A DNA stretch of 64,000 bases from Nitrospira sp. bin75 (lineage in GTDB: Bacteria; Nitrospirota; Nitrospiria; Nitrospirales; UBA8639), in assembly GCA_002238765.1 (NCBI GenBank), contig MPMZ01000001.1:62001-126000 (forward strand), written 5' to 3'. The notes beneath the pieces were generated by a model. That model did no database searches. It was given only the letters and a program-made list of their open reading frames with translations, and was not told where the DNA came from. Shown here in pieces: positions 52,770 through 61,798 of this stretch. Position 1 is the stretch's first letter. The number at the start of each line of letters is the position of its first letter. Position numbers and translations under genes: made by a program.

Positions 52770-53657
52770 GTGCCAGCGAAATCCCGTGCCGAGATTGCCG
52801 TCATTGGAGGCAGTGGGTTGTACGAAATGGACGGTTTGGAACAGGTGCGGGAAACGCGCGTGGCCACCCCGTTCGGACGACCTTCAGACGCCGTGATTCT
52901 TGGAACCTTGTCCGGCCGGCGCGTGGCGTTTCTCTCGCGTCATGGACGGGGGCATCGCATCAGTCCCTCTCTGATCAATTACCGGGCGAACGTCTATGCG
53001 CTCAAATCACTCGGCGTGACGCGGATTTTTTCCGTCAGTGCGGTGGGGAGCATGAAAGAACGCATACACCCCGGTCATATGGTCCTTCCCGATCAATTTA
53101 TCGATCGGACGACCAGGCGAATCAGTACGTTTTTCGATCAAGGGCTCGTGGCGCACGTGACGTTTGCCGACCCCGTGTGTCGCGCCTTGGCGGATCAACT
53201 GGGCGAGGCTGCCCGGTCGATCGGAGCCACGTGCCACGTGGGTGGCACGTACCTCTGTATCGAAGGACCGCAGTTTTCGACCAAAGCGGAATCATTGCTG
53301 TATCGGCAATGGGGCATGGATGTCATCGGGATGACCAACGCGACGGAAGCCAAGCTCGCCAGGGAGGCCGAAATCTGTTATGCGACGTTGGCCTTGGTGA
53401 CGGATTACGATTGCTGGCATCAGAGTGAAGCGCCTGTCTCCGTTGAAGCGATTTTGAGCGTGATGCACGCGAACGTGGCTCAGGCCAAGAACCTGCTCCG
53501 GGACGCCATTCAACGGACCGGGGGAGCGAGAACCTGTCCATGCGCGACGGCGCTTCGGCAAACGATCGTGACCGCGCCGAAAGCCGTGACGGCCTCCGTG
53601 AAGCGGCGCTACGGCCTCTTTTTGAAACCAGTAAAAACATCAAACGGGAGTAAATGA
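52770..53657 (+). CDS. mtnP: S-methyl-5'-thioadenosine phosphorylase
   Basis: 295 residues from GTG 52770 with AAGGAAG upstream. It cleaves methylthioadenosine from polyamine and SAM metabolism. The motifs are IGGSGLYEMDGL, FLSRHGRGHRISPSLINYRAN, GTYLCIEGPQFSTKAES and GMTNATEAKLAREAEICYA. The last is the MTAP-type substrate site, which favours this over purine nucleoside phosphorylase. A PfkB kinase follows by one base. Confidence 0.94.
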   Translation: MPAKSRAEIAVIGGSGLYEMDGLEQVRETRVATPFGRPSDAVILGTLSGRRVAFLSRHGRGHRISPSLINYRANVYALKSLGVTRIFSVSAVGSMKERIHPGHMVLPDQFIDRTTRRISTFFDQGLVAHVTFADPVCRALADQLGEAARSIGATCHVGGTYLCIEGPQFSTKAESLLYRQWGMDVIGMTNATEAKLAREAEICYATLALVTDYDCWHQSEAPVSVEAILSVMHANVAQAKNLLRDAIQRTGGARTCPCATALRQTIVTAPKAVTASVKRRYGLFLKPVKTSNGSK

Positions 53658-53658
53658 C

Positions 53659-54573
53659 ATGGGGAGATTGTTGGTGGTGGGTTCTGTGGCGTTTGATACG
53701 GTTCGCACTCCTTTCGGGGAAGCGACGGAAGTGTTGGGCGGGTCGGCCACGTATTTTTCGACGGCCGCCAGTTTTTTTACCGACGTGAATTTGATCGCGG
53801 TCGTTGGGGAAGATTTTCCGGACGAACACGTCGCCTTTTTGAAAAGTCGAGGAATCGATTTGTCCGGTCTCGAACGCCGTAGCGGAAAAACCTTTCGCTG
53901 GCAAGGGGAATATACCTATCAACTGAATGAAGCCCACACGCTGGACACCCAACTCAACGTTCTGGAGTCCTTCCGCCCAAAAATCCCTGACCACTATCGG
54001 ACTCCTGACACGTTGTTCCTGGGGAACATCGACCCCGAGCTTCAAATGGACGTGCTGAATCAAGTCGAACGGCCTCGGATCGTCGCCTGTGACACCATGA
54101 ATTTTTGGATTCATGGTAAACGGGAAGCCCTATGGAACGTCTTGGAAAAGATCGACGTGCTTGTGATCAATGACGGAGAAGCTCGTGAACTCGGCCAGGA
54201 TTTCAGTCTGGTCAAAGTCGCGAAAGACGTTCTGGCCCGCGGGCCCAAATATTTCATTATTAAACGAGGAGAATATGGCGTGTTGATGTTTCATGAAAAA
54301 GGCGTCTTTGGTGCGCCGGCGTTTCCGTTGGACATGGTGAAAGATCCGACCGGAGCCGGTGATACGTTCGCCGGCGGTTTTATGGGGCATCTGTCGTCCA
54401 CGGGAGATTATTCGGATACCGGCCTGAGACGGGCGATTATTTTCGGAAGCGTCATGGCGTCCTTTACCGTGGAAGGCTTTAGTCTCGACCGCCTGCGGCA
54501 CCTGGAATATCGGGACGTTGAATCCCGTTTCCGGGACTTCAAGCGTCTCACCCATTTCGAGGACCTTTCATGA
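53659..54573 (+). CDS. PfkB-family sugar/nucleoside kinase
   Basis: 304 residues. The PfkB pattern is clear: VLGGSATYFSTAASFF near the start, and KDPTGAGDTFAGGFMGHL containing the anion hole and catalytic Asp. The close link to mtnP suggests a ribose- or adenosine-type substrate derived from methylthioadenosine salvage. That is inference. The specificity is not readable. Confidence 0.9.
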   Translation: MGRLLVVGSVAFDTVRTPFGEATEVLGGSATYFSTAASFFTDVNLIAVVGEDFPDEHVAFLKSRGIDLSGLERRSGKTFRWQGEYTYQLNEAHTLDTQLNVLESFRPKIPDHYRTPDTLFLGNIDPELQMDVLNQVERPRIVACDTMNFWIHGKREALWNVLEKIDVLVINDGEARELGQDFSLVKVAKDVLARGPKYFIIKRGEYGVLMFHEKGVFGAPAFPLDMVKDPTGAGDTFAGGFMGHLSSTGDYSDTGLRRAIIFGSVMASFTVEGFSLDRLRHLEYRDVESRFRDFKRLTHFEDLS

Positions 54574-54702
54574 TCACTTGATGTGATTCAGGTTCAGCCG
54601 GTTCGCGCTCGGTCTCCTCATCGGACAAGGAAGAACGAGGGGGCCGTTCCCCTCGCACCTGAAGACGTTCTCCGGAGGTTTGACGTTTCAGCGTCTGAGC
54701 AT

Positions 54703-55623
54703 ATGGATTCATTAGGCAACAGATTCCGAACTGCCCGTGAGTCTCAAGGTTTGACCCTTGCACAGATGACCTCAAGGACTCGAATCCAAATGGCGCATTT
54801 GAAAGCGTTGGAAGAGGGCTCGTTTGAACGATTGCCCGAACGGGTTTTCACCAAAGGCTTTGTCCGGACCTATGCCCGCTCGCTCGAACTCGACGAAGAA
54901 GAATGTCTGCGGCTGTTTGTAGAATGTTCCGCCTCATTCTACCAGGACGAAAAGGAGAGCGAGGGGCTGGGGAAGATGCTTCTCCTGAAGGAAGACGGGC
55001 ATAAAGAGAAAACCAGCCGAGTCATGGTGGTTCTGCTCGTTGCAGGGCTCCTCCTGCTGGGAGGGATGGTGTTCATCAAACAACAGTCTGCGCCAACATC
55101 CGTGTTTTCCCGTTTTTCGCAGCGGGCCGTTGACCCTCCTCGCGACGAGGTGGCATCACAACCGGAGTCATCCGGTCCTGTCAGCGAAATCGCCGGGGGT
55201 CGCCCGCCTGCCGGGATCGAAGGGCAAGTTGATCCTTCAGGAATGACAAGTATCGAGCCGGTCCCGGAGATGGACGTCGCCGCAATGCCTGCCGAATCGC
55301 CGGTTGAGGACGGGACGTCCGCGCCGTCCTCCTCACCTCCGGACCCCGAGCCGATTTCCTCTCCCGCGACGAGATCGGAAGACGACCCGTTGGTTCTCGA
55401 ACTACGGACTCTGGAACTGACCTGGATCGTGATTCGTGCCGATGAAAATGACCCCGCGGAAGCCTTATTGCAGCCGGGAGAGGTTGTGCAATGGCAGGCC
55501 CGTGAGCGGTTTCTGTTGACGCTTGGGAACGCCGGAGGGGTCGAGGTGCGGCTCAATGGCCAGTTGCGTGGTCCTTTTGGTGAAACGGGCGTTGTGGTAC
55601 GCGAATTGGAATTCAGACCGTAA
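54703..55623 (+). CDS. RodZ-like helix-turn-helix membrane protein
   Basis: 306 residues from ATG 54703 (an in-frame start at 54583 lacks conservation). An N-terminal HTH_25 domain (GNRFRTARESQGLTLAQMTSRTRI...LPERVFTKGFVRTYARSLELD) is followed by one membrane helix (VMVVLLVAGLLLLGGMVFI), a Pro/Ser-rich linker and a C-terminal DUF4115-like beta domain. This is the RodZ/YmfM layout. Members tie MreB to the cell wall elongation machinery. Confidence 0.87.
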   Translation: MDSLGNRFRTARESQGLTLAQMTSRTRIQMAHLKALEEGSFERLPERVFTKGFVRTYARSLELDEEECLRLFVECSASFYQDEKESEGLGKMLLLKEDGHKEKTSRVMVVLLVAGLLLLGGMVFIKQQSAPTSVFSRFSQRAVDPPRDEVASQPESSGPVSEIAGGRPPAGIEGQVDPSGMTSIEPVPEMDVAAMPAESPVEDGTSAPSSSPPDPEPISSPATRSEDDPLVLELRTLELTWIVIRADENDPAEALLQPGEVVQWQARERFLLTLGNAGGVEVRLNGQLRGPFGETGVVVRELEFRP

Positions 55624-55805
55624 CCCCTTTGATTTCTTGACAGGCGGAATCCACATTGATATGGTCGGCAGGTTTGGAGGTTTTGCAAGAGATTTCAATG
55701 AGGGTGTAGTATACAAACGTCGATGCTCTGAGGGCCTTTACCCTCAATCCAAACGGCCTTCCAGACAAGGGATGCAACACGGACTCATTATCAAAGGAGG
55801 GATTC

Positions 55806-56291
55806 ATGAAGCGGTTTTTAGCGATTTGTAGTTTATTGACGGCATTTGCCTTCGCCGGTGGCGACTTGGCCTTTGCCGGAGCCGAAAAAGACCCGCTGAA
55901 GCCACGGGTTCCGAAGTCTGATCGCGGGAAGGCCAAGAAAATCAAACCGCCCGCCGAGTTGTACAAGAAGTCCAAGAAGGCCTCAGACGAGATCGTTGCC
56001 GAAGGCAAGAAGATTTTTGAAGGTAAAGGCACCTGCGTCAATTGTCACGGGAAAAAGGGAGACGGCAGCGGTCCGGCCGGAAAAGTGCTGAATCCCGGCC
56101 CGCGAAACTTTACCAATTGCAAATTCCACAAGAAACGGAAAGATGGTGAATTGTTCTGGATTATCAAGAACGGCAGCCCGGGAACCGGGATGGTGTCCAT
56201 GATTCCGGCGACCATCACCGAAGAAGAAGCGTGGAAAGTGTTGGCCTACGAGCGAAGCTTCTGTAAGAAATGGCGCAAAAAGAAGAAGTAG
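55806..56291 (+). CDS. Periplasmic c-type cytochrome, single heme (paralogue 1)
   Basis: 161 residues with a signal peptide (LAICSLLTAFAFAGGDLAFA). The heme motif is CVNCHG (about residues 77-82). The methionine of NGSPGTGMVSMIP is the likely axial ligand. The block NPGPRNFTNCKF...DGELFWIIKNGSPGTGM and the ending EEEAWKVLAYERSFCK is shared almost word for word with the next gene. AAAGGAGGG precedes the ATG. A terminator follows. Confidence 0.92.
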   Translation: MKRFLAICSLLTAFAFAGGDLAFAGAEKDPLKPRVPKSDRGKAKKIKPPAELYKKSKKASDEIVAEGKKIFEGKGTCVNCHGKKGDGSGPAGKVLNPGPRNFTNCKFHKKRKDGELFWIIKNGSPGTGMVSMIPATITEEEAWKVLAYERSFCKKWRKKKK

Positions 56292-56319
56292 TCGTTTTGT
56301 GACTTGCATGCATGTCTCA

Positions 56320-56360
56320 GGCCCCGTTCAGGTTCAACCCTGGACGGGGCCTTTTCTCTT
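56320..56360 (+). terminator. Rho-independent terminator between the cytochrome genes
   Basis: GGCCCCGTTCAGG (56320-56332) pairs with CCTGGACGGGGCC (56339-56351) with one G-T wobble, followed by TTTTCTCTT. It ends the first cytochrome transcript just before the second gene. Confidence 0.88.
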
Positions 56361-56368
56361 AACCGAAC

Positions 56369-56878
56369 GTGCACCCCGTACCACACACTCTCTCATTCAC
56401 AGCATGGGGCAGATGCCTGCTGGTCGTGGGCTTGGGTCTGCTGAGTTGGGGGACCGGTCCCGCCCCTGGCTTGGCTGACGAAGTGCAACCGTTACGGCCC
56501 AGGGTGCCCGTGAGTGAAAGAGCGCGGGCCAGGAAATTGATCCCGCCCTTCGGTTCGACGAAAACGGCGTCCCCCGGCATCGTTGAGCAAGGAAGAGTCC
56601 TCTATGAAGGAAAAGGCGCCTGTGTGTCGTGCCATGGAAAAACCGGCTTGGGAGATGGGCCGATCGGCAGGCGCCTGAATCCCGGCCCTCGCAATTTCAC
56701 CAATTGCAAGTTTCAGAAGAGACGACGCGACGGCGAACTGTTCTGGATTATCAAGAACGGCAGCCCGGGGACCGGTATGGTGCCGATGATTCCGGTGACG
56801 ATTACCGAAGAAGAAGCCTGGAAAATATTGGCCTATGAACGAGGCTTCTGCAAAGACTGGCAAAATCGCGCACAGTGA
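56369..56878 (+). CDS. Periplasmic c-type cytochrome, single heme (paralogue 2)
   Basis: 169 residues from GTG 56369. The signal peptide is CLLVVGLGLLSWGTGPAPGLA and the heme site CVSCHG. The region NPGPRNFTNCKFQKRRRDGELFWIIKNGSPGTGM is nearly identical to the upstream paralogue, so the pair arose by tandem duplication. Only the N-terminal third differs strongly. There is no obvious ribosome binding site, and the terminator lies just 8 bases upstream, so it may be expressed only weakly or from an internal promoter. Confidence 0.87.
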   Translation: MHPVPHTLSFTAWGRCLLVVGLGLLSWGTGPAPGLADEVQPLRPRVPVSERARARKLIPPFGSTKTASPGIVEQGRVLYEGKGACVSCHGKTGLGDGPIGRRLNPGPRNFTNCKFQKRRRDGELFWIIKNGSPGTGMVPMIPVTITEEEAWKILAYERGFCKDWQNRAQ

Positions 56879-56949
56879 TGGACGTCCGGTTGACACTTGT
56901 GAGAACCGTTGACTAGACTCTTCTGTTCAGTGGTCAAATGTTGTCTCAC

Positions 56950-56974
56950 GCCTGCCCTGAGCGAAGTCGAAGGG
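56950..56974 (-). repeat. Family-A dispersed repeat
   Basis: The unit GCCTGCCCTGAGCGAAGTCG with AAGGG, the same as the copy inside hflX apart from one base. It lies 19 bases before the small gene at 56994. Confidence 0.75.
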
Positions 56975-56993
56975 TATTGAGGAGAGTACAAGA

Positions 56994-57194
56994 ATGGCAA
57001 ACAAGCGAACGCAAGAGGACGATAAGGCTGTCCTTGAAAAGAAGGTCACGGAAAGACGAGCCGGCAGTGACAATCCCGAAGGGGACAAGGACGTCCGGCG
57101 GTTGCGAAAACGCCTCAAACGGGTCCAGCGCAAAATGCGTCTCAGGGTGGCACGTATAGCCAAGGCTGCAGGGAAAAAAGCCAAGGCGGCGTAA
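56994..57194 (+). CDS. Small basic hypothetical protein
   Basis: 66 residues, highly charged, with an Arg/Lys-rich helix (RRLRKRLKRVQRKMRLRVAR) and the ending AAGKKAKAA. GAGGAGAG about 9 bases before the ATG supports translation. No family is recognised. A nucleic-acid-binding role is a guess from charge. Confidence 0.6.
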   Translation: MANKRTQEDDKAVLEKKVTERRAGSDNPEGDKDVRRLRKRLKRVQRKMRLRVARIAKAAGKKAKAA

Positions 57195-57248
57195 CTCCGG
57201 AAACCGGGAGGCGATACGCCTGCTGAATGCAGTGAAAGGGGAACGTAT

Positions 57249-58112
57249 ATGACTGACGAAGTTCAATCTTCCGCCGATGATCCTCAAACGCAACATGAGG
57301 AAACCGATGCCGTCGCGCAGGATGAAGTGACTGATGAGTTCGTGGACGAAGTCTCGGAATCCTTGTTGGAAGGCGACGCCGTTGCGACGGCAGAAGCTGA
57401 GGAAGGGGAAGACGAGGAACAGGCAGAGGGCGAAGAGCCTGAACTGGAAGAAGAGAAGGTCAAAGACGAGATCGATATCCAAATCGACCTTCTTCAGGAC
57501 ACAGATTGGGTCGTCCGACGTGAAGCGGTTGTCACCCTTGGTGAAATGGGAGACGAACGCTGCGTCGAGCCGATAGTCAGAACGCTTCGTGACGGGGACT
57601 GGCAGGTCCGGGAAGCGGCGGTTGAAGCTGTTGCCGGAGTGGGGTCTCCCGCCGTCGAGTTATTGCTCAAGTACGTGCGCGATTGGGAGTCCCGGAAGTA
57701 CGTGATCCAGGCATTGGGGAAGATCAATGATGAGCGGGTGTTGGATCCTCTGATATCGATGCTGCACAACGATGAGTTCAAGGATGATGCCACGAGGGCC
57801 CTTGTTGAGTTGGGGAAACCAGCCGTGCCTAAATTGATTGTGGCCTTGACCGATAGAGAAGAGTTCGTGCGCAAGCAGGCGATTTTGGCGCTTGGCCAGA
57901 TTAAGGATTCGGAGGCAGTCGATCCCCTGATCGCCATGCTCCAGGATCAGGATTGGATGACGCGTCTGACCGCAGCGGCTGCGTTGGAACAAATCGGGGA
58001 CTTGCGTGGACGGGATGCGATCAAGCCGTTGATGAAAGATCCGGACCTTGTCGTTCGGATGCGAGTAGAACGTATTCTCGTCGCGTGGAAAAAACAGCCG
58101 GCCAACGCCTGA
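57249..58112 (+). CDS. HEAT-repeat protein with acidic N-terminus
   Basis: 287 residues. Residues 1-75 are strongly acidic (Glu/Asp-rich). Then come about six HEAT/PBS-lyase-type repeats, each about 31 residues, such as DTDWVVRREAVVTLGEMGD, DGDWQVREAAVEAVAGVGS and DREEFVRKQAILALGQIKD. Such arrays bind other proteins. There is no catalytic motif. It lies 55 bases after the small basic gene on the same strand. Confidence 0.85.
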   Translation: MTDEVQSSADDPQTQHEETDAVAQDEVTDEFVDEVSESLLEGDAVATAEAEEGEDEEQAEGEEPELEEEKVKDEIDIQIDLLQDTDWVVRREAVVTLGEMGDERCVEPIVRTLRDGDWQVREAAVEAVAGVGSPAVELLLKYVRDWESRKYVIQALGKINDERVLDPLISMLHNDEFKDDATRALVELGKPAVPKLIVALTDREEFVRKQAILALGQIKDSEAVDPLIAMLQDQDWMTRLTAAAALEQIGDLRGRDAIKPLMKDPDLVVRMRVERILVAWKKQPANA

Positions 58113-58152
58113 AGCATATTCGGATTCCGCCTGATCGAGCACACGGTGACGC

Positions 58153-58584
58153 CTACGACAGGAGGGCTTCCAGCTTTTCCTGGGCTTCCTCCAATGCTTC
58201 CTGAGAGACGGCTTGGCCCTCGGCCAAGGATCGTCGAAGGTCTCCTATTTTCGAGATGGTTTCAAGAAGTGCATCCGAAGTTTCTTCTCCCTTCATCTTG
58301 ACGGCTTCTTCCAGGTAATCAATCGTTTCTTCCAGTTTGGCGACGGCTTCATCAGGTTTGCCGGCCAGAATTTTGGCCCTGCCGTCCAAAAATCCAGACA
58401 TGGCCTGTAAGAACCGTTTTTGAACGAGCAAGTCTCCCTCGACGAAGCCGACCGTTTGCTCCACGACTTCTTGCGAAAACTCCTGGAGTTGTTGTTGGAC
58501 CTCCTCCGGTGGTTGTCGCCCCACGTAATAGCCCGCCCCAAAAGCGGCACCCAAGACCAGGACGATTGCCAGAACTTTTCTCAT
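58153..58584 (-). CDS. Membrane-anchored helical hypothetical protein
   Basis: 143 residues from ATG 58584 (ATG 58602 is also in frame). One N-terminal membrane helix with small residues (VLAIVLVLGAAFGAGYYVG) is followed by an all-helical, Glu-rich domain (LEETIDYLEEAVKMKGEE). No family is recognised. It is convergent with the HEAT-repeat gene. Confidence 0.65.
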   Translation of the reverse strand: MRKVLAIVLVLGAAFGAGYYVGRQPPEEVQQQLQEFSQEVVEQTVGFVEGDLLVQKRFLQAMSGFLDGRAKILAGKPDEAVAKLEETIDYLEEAVKMKGEETSDALLETISKIGDLRRSLAEGQAVSQEALEEAQEKLEALLS

Positions 58585-58700
58585 CGTGAGGTTCCTATCC
58601 ATGAGATCCGGCTACGGATGAGTCTCGTATTATAGACTTCACGGATAGGGAAAAAAAGAGGGGGAAGATGTTCTTTGAAAACGGAAGGCAGGACCGTTGC

Positions 58701-59537
58701 TCAGGCGTTCCCGACGGGCGGTTCGACCTTGCCCAGGACCTTGGAGGATTCGATGGCGAAACGGTCGCCCACGATGCGGGCCACGCGGTTCATATAGTCG
58801 GTGAGGGCGTTCACTTGATCCGGCTTCAGATCCCGTCGAAATTGTGGAAGCAGTCCCCACCGCGTTTCAAATTCCTCTCCTGAAATCGAGGTCACCACGC
58901 TGATCAGTTTGATCATTTTGGCGCCGGAATGGGCCGGTGATTGCCCTGCCGTCTGCGGTTGAGCCGGAGACGCCTTGGCTCCGGGTTCCGGGGTTTTCCC
59001 TTCAAAGAGAGCCGTCAAGGCGGGAAGCACGGCACTGATACAGAGCGTGGTCGTCGACACGATGGCCTGGTTCTTGGCGTCCCCGGCCCGGCCGGCTACG
59101 CGTTCACCAACGTGCTGGAAAAAAGCATTTCGCTCTTTACTGTCTTCCGAACATACGAATTTGTAAGGTTCGTACATCTCCCGGCTTTCAGCCACGGCTT
59201 GGCCGACGGCGACGACGATTTCCTGGTCATCGATGTCAGAGGAACTCAGAGAGGGCGCCAGCAGGATTTTGAGCCGCTCACTCACGTAATCTTCAAGACC
59301 GTTCATGAATTCCGGCTGTTGCTGGATGGGAACGTGGAACGCGGAAACGCGATCCACCAGGTTGAACAGGACTTTCAGAAATTCCAGGTAAATTTCCCAT
59401 TCCTGCTTTTGACTGAATGTCGTGGTGACGGCCGGGTCGCTCTGTTTAATCAGCGTTACGGATTCCCGGCAGACGTCCAGTATGGTGTTGGACAGGTCTT
59501 TGAGAATGGGTTCGTGCTCTTGGATGGAATGCTTCAT
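58701..59537 (-). CDS. Hypothetical protein, 278 residues
   Basis: Helical protein without a signal peptide. The N-terminal half (FSQKQEWEIYLEFLKVLFNLVDRVSAF) and middle (EIVVAVGQAVAESREMYEPY) show no motif I can name. A short hydrophobic stretch (TTTLCISAVLPALTALFEG) might touch a membrane. A Pro/Ala linker leads to a C-terminal helical part. It reads as a real gene from even codon usage. Confidence 0.6.
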   Translation of the reverse strand: MKHSIQEHEPILKDLSNTILDVCRESVTLIKQSDPAVTTTFSQKQEWEIYLEFLKVLFNLVDRVSAFHVPIQQQPEFMNGLEDYVSERLKILLAPSLSSSDIDDQEIVVAVGQAVAESREMYEPYKFVCSEDSKERNAFFQHVGERVAGRAGDAKNQAIVSTTTLCISAVLPALTALFEGKTPEPGAKASPAQPQTAGQSPAHSGAKMIKLISVVTSISGEEFETRWGLLPQFRRDLKPDQVNALTDYMNRVARIVGDRFAIESSKVLGKVEPPVGNA

Positions 59538-59785
59538 GAAAGGAAAAACCTGAGGCGTATCTAATCAAATGGAGGGCAGACTTCGCAAGTCATCACTCCC
59601 CCCTTGAGGGGGAGTCGGTGAGGCAAGGGCGTAGCCCGCAGTCGAACCGGTGGGGGGAATCAAGGGAGTGCTGCCATACGTGGCGGACGCTGACCCGGCA
59701 TTGCACGAGGGCAGACCCTATGCTATACAGGACGGATGGGCTCGTGTAAGCGTCCATTCCCCTGAACCAATTTTCCCGCATACTT

Positions 59786-61792
59786 GTGATGGACTCCGTC
59801 AAGGCCGATTCCAAAGTCTACGTCCTGAAGCGTGCTGAGGCACCGCTCAAATCCCTTTCTCGAGATTACGCACAGGAACTCAATCCCCAGCAGCTCGCCG
59901 CGGTGGAAGTCGTCGATGGTCCGGCTCTGGTCATTGCCGGCGCCGGAAGCGGCAAGACCCGGGTTCTCGTCTATCGCGTGGCCAGGCTGATCGACATGGG
60001 CGCCGATCCGGCCTCAATCCTGCTGTTGACGTTCACGCGAAAGGCTGCCCAGGAAATGTTGGGGCGGGTCGGCCTGCTGATCGGTCCGCAGAGCGATCGG
60101 GTGATGGGAGGGACGTTTCACTCCGTGGCCAACGTGCTGCTCCGGCGCTTTGGACAAACCGTCGGCTTGGATCCGGGATTTACGATTCTGGATCGCGGCG
60201 ATTCCGAAGACCTGGTCAACCTCGTTCGTGTCCAAACGGGTCTCACCGACACCGGCAAGCGTTTCCCGCGTAAGAAGACGATTGTCGACCTGTTCAGCAA
60301 ATGCGCCAATACCATGCAATCGCTCGAAGACGTGCTGTTTTCCGAATATAGTCATTTCGGCGAATATCTCGGTGAGTTGACCACACTGCAGGAAGCGTAC
60401 GAATCCACCAAGCGCCAGAGGCAACTGGTCGATTATGATGATCTGCTGACCCGCCTCCGGGATCTGTTGACGGCCGATGAACGGGCCCGGCTGATGATCT
60501 CGGAAACCTATCGCTACATGTTGGTGGACGAATATCAGGATACCAACCGGCTGCAGGCGGACGTGGTGCGGAAACTCGCCGCCACTCATGAGAACGTGAT
60601 GGTCGTCGGGGATGATTCGCAATCGATCTATTCGTTCCGTGGCGCCACGTTTCGGAACATCATGGAGTTTCCCGAGTTGTTTCCGGGGACCAACATTTTC
60701 AAGCTGGAAGAGAATTACCGGAGCACGCAATCCATCCTGGCGTTGGCCAACGATATCCTGAAAGGCGCAACGGAAAAATACAGTAAAACGTTGTTTACCC
60801 AAAAAGGGGAGGGTGAACGACCGGCCCTGGTCCAAACGGTTGGCGAACACCCTCAGTCCCGGTTCGTCGCGCAGAAAGTCCTCGAGTTGCGGGAGGAGGG
60901 CGTCCCGTTGGATGACATCGCGGTCCTGTTTCGCTCCAGTTTTCACGCCTTTGATTTGGAAATCGAGTTGGCCAAGCGGGACATCCCGTTTGTCAAGCGA
61001 GGCGGGTTCAAATTTCTTGAGACCGCGCACGTCAAGGACGTGCTGGCTCATTTGCGCGTCGTGCATAATCCGCTGGATACCGTCAGTTGGCACCGTTCAC
61101 TGCTGTTGGTCGAGGGGGTGGGGCAAAAGCGGGCGAGCGATATGATGGCCCAACTCGCGACCAGCGAGGCGCCGTATGAGACGTTACGGCAACGGGGCGG
61201 GCGTGCGGCTTTGGGGTTGGGCAATCTGGCCGCGGCACTGGAATCCGTCGGCGGCGTGGAGGACGGATCGCCTGCCGATCAAGTTAATCGTCTCCTGGAA
61301 TATTATTATCCGATCCTCAAAGAGCAGTACGACGACTATCCCAAACGCATCCGGGATTTGGAGCATCTCATGGTGATGGCTGAGCGCTACGGGGCCTTGG
61401 ACGAATTCCTTGCCGACGTGACGCTCGAACCGCCGGACGAAAGCGTGACGGGTATCGAAGCCCCGGACCGCGATGATGAACGGCTCGTGTTATCCACCAT
61501 CCATTCCGCCAAAGGGCTTGAGTGGCGATACGTGTTCGTCATCTGGCTGGTCGACGGACGGTTCCCGTCTTCTTATTCATTTCTCACCGAGGAAGAACTT
61601 GAAGAGGAACGGCGGTTGCTGTACGTCGCGGTGACCCGGGCCAAGCAGGGTCTCTACCTGACGTTTCCCGTCCAAGTGTATGATAAAATTACAGGTTCGG
61701 TGCTCTCGAAACCGTCGCGATTTCTCGATGACGTGCCTGCCTCCCTGGTGGAACCCTGGAGCGTGGTTGAAAATGGTGAACCCTGGAGGTAA
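59786..61792 (+). CDS. UvrD/Rep-family superfamily 1 DNA helicase
   Basis: 668 residues (GTG 59786 or ATG 59789). Motif I is AGAGSGKTRVLVYRVARL (about 51-68), motif Ia LLLTFTRKAAQEML, motif II LVDEYQDTN, motif III VGDDSQSIYSFRGA, motif IV YRSTQSI, motif V LSTIHSAKGLEWRYVFVIWL and motif VI LLYVAVTRAKQGLYL. It moves 3' to 5' on single-stranded DNA. UvrD, Rep or PcrA cannot be told apart by eye, and it is slightly shorter than UvrD. It is followed by the HELLH gene after 6 bases. Confidence 0.93.
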   Translation: MMDSVKADSKVYVLKRAEAPLKSLSRDYAQELNPQQLAAVEVVDGPALVIAGAGSGKTRVLVYRVARLIDMGADPASILLLTFTRKAAQEMLGRVGLLIGPQSDRVMGGTFHSVANVLLRRFGQTVGLDPGFTILDRGDSEDLVNLVRVQTGLTDTGKRFPRKKTIVDLFSKCANTMQSLEDVLFSEYSHFGEYLGELTTLQEAYESTKRQRQLVDYDDLLTRLRDLLTADERARLMISETYRYMLVDEYQDTNRLQADVVRKLAATHENVMVVGDDSQSIYSFRGATFRNIMEFPELFPGTNIFKLEENYRSTQSILALANDILKGATEKYSKTLFTQKGEGERPALVQTVGEHPQSRFVAQKVLELREEGVPLDDIAVLFRSSFHAFDLEIELAKRDIPFVKRGGFKFLETAHVKDVLAHLRVVHNPLDTVSWHRSLLLVEGVGQKRASDMMAQLATSEAPYETLRQRGGRAALGLGNLAAALESVGGVEDGSPADQVNRLLEYYYPILKEQYDDYPKRIRDLEHLMVMAERYGALDEFLADVTLEPPDESVTGIEAPDRDDERLVLSTIHSAKGLEWRYVFVIWLVDGRFPSSYSFLTEEELEEERRLLYVAVTRAKQGLYLTFPVQVYDKITGSVLSKPSRFLDDVPASLVEPWSVVENGEPWR

Positions 61793-61798
61793 ACAGTC

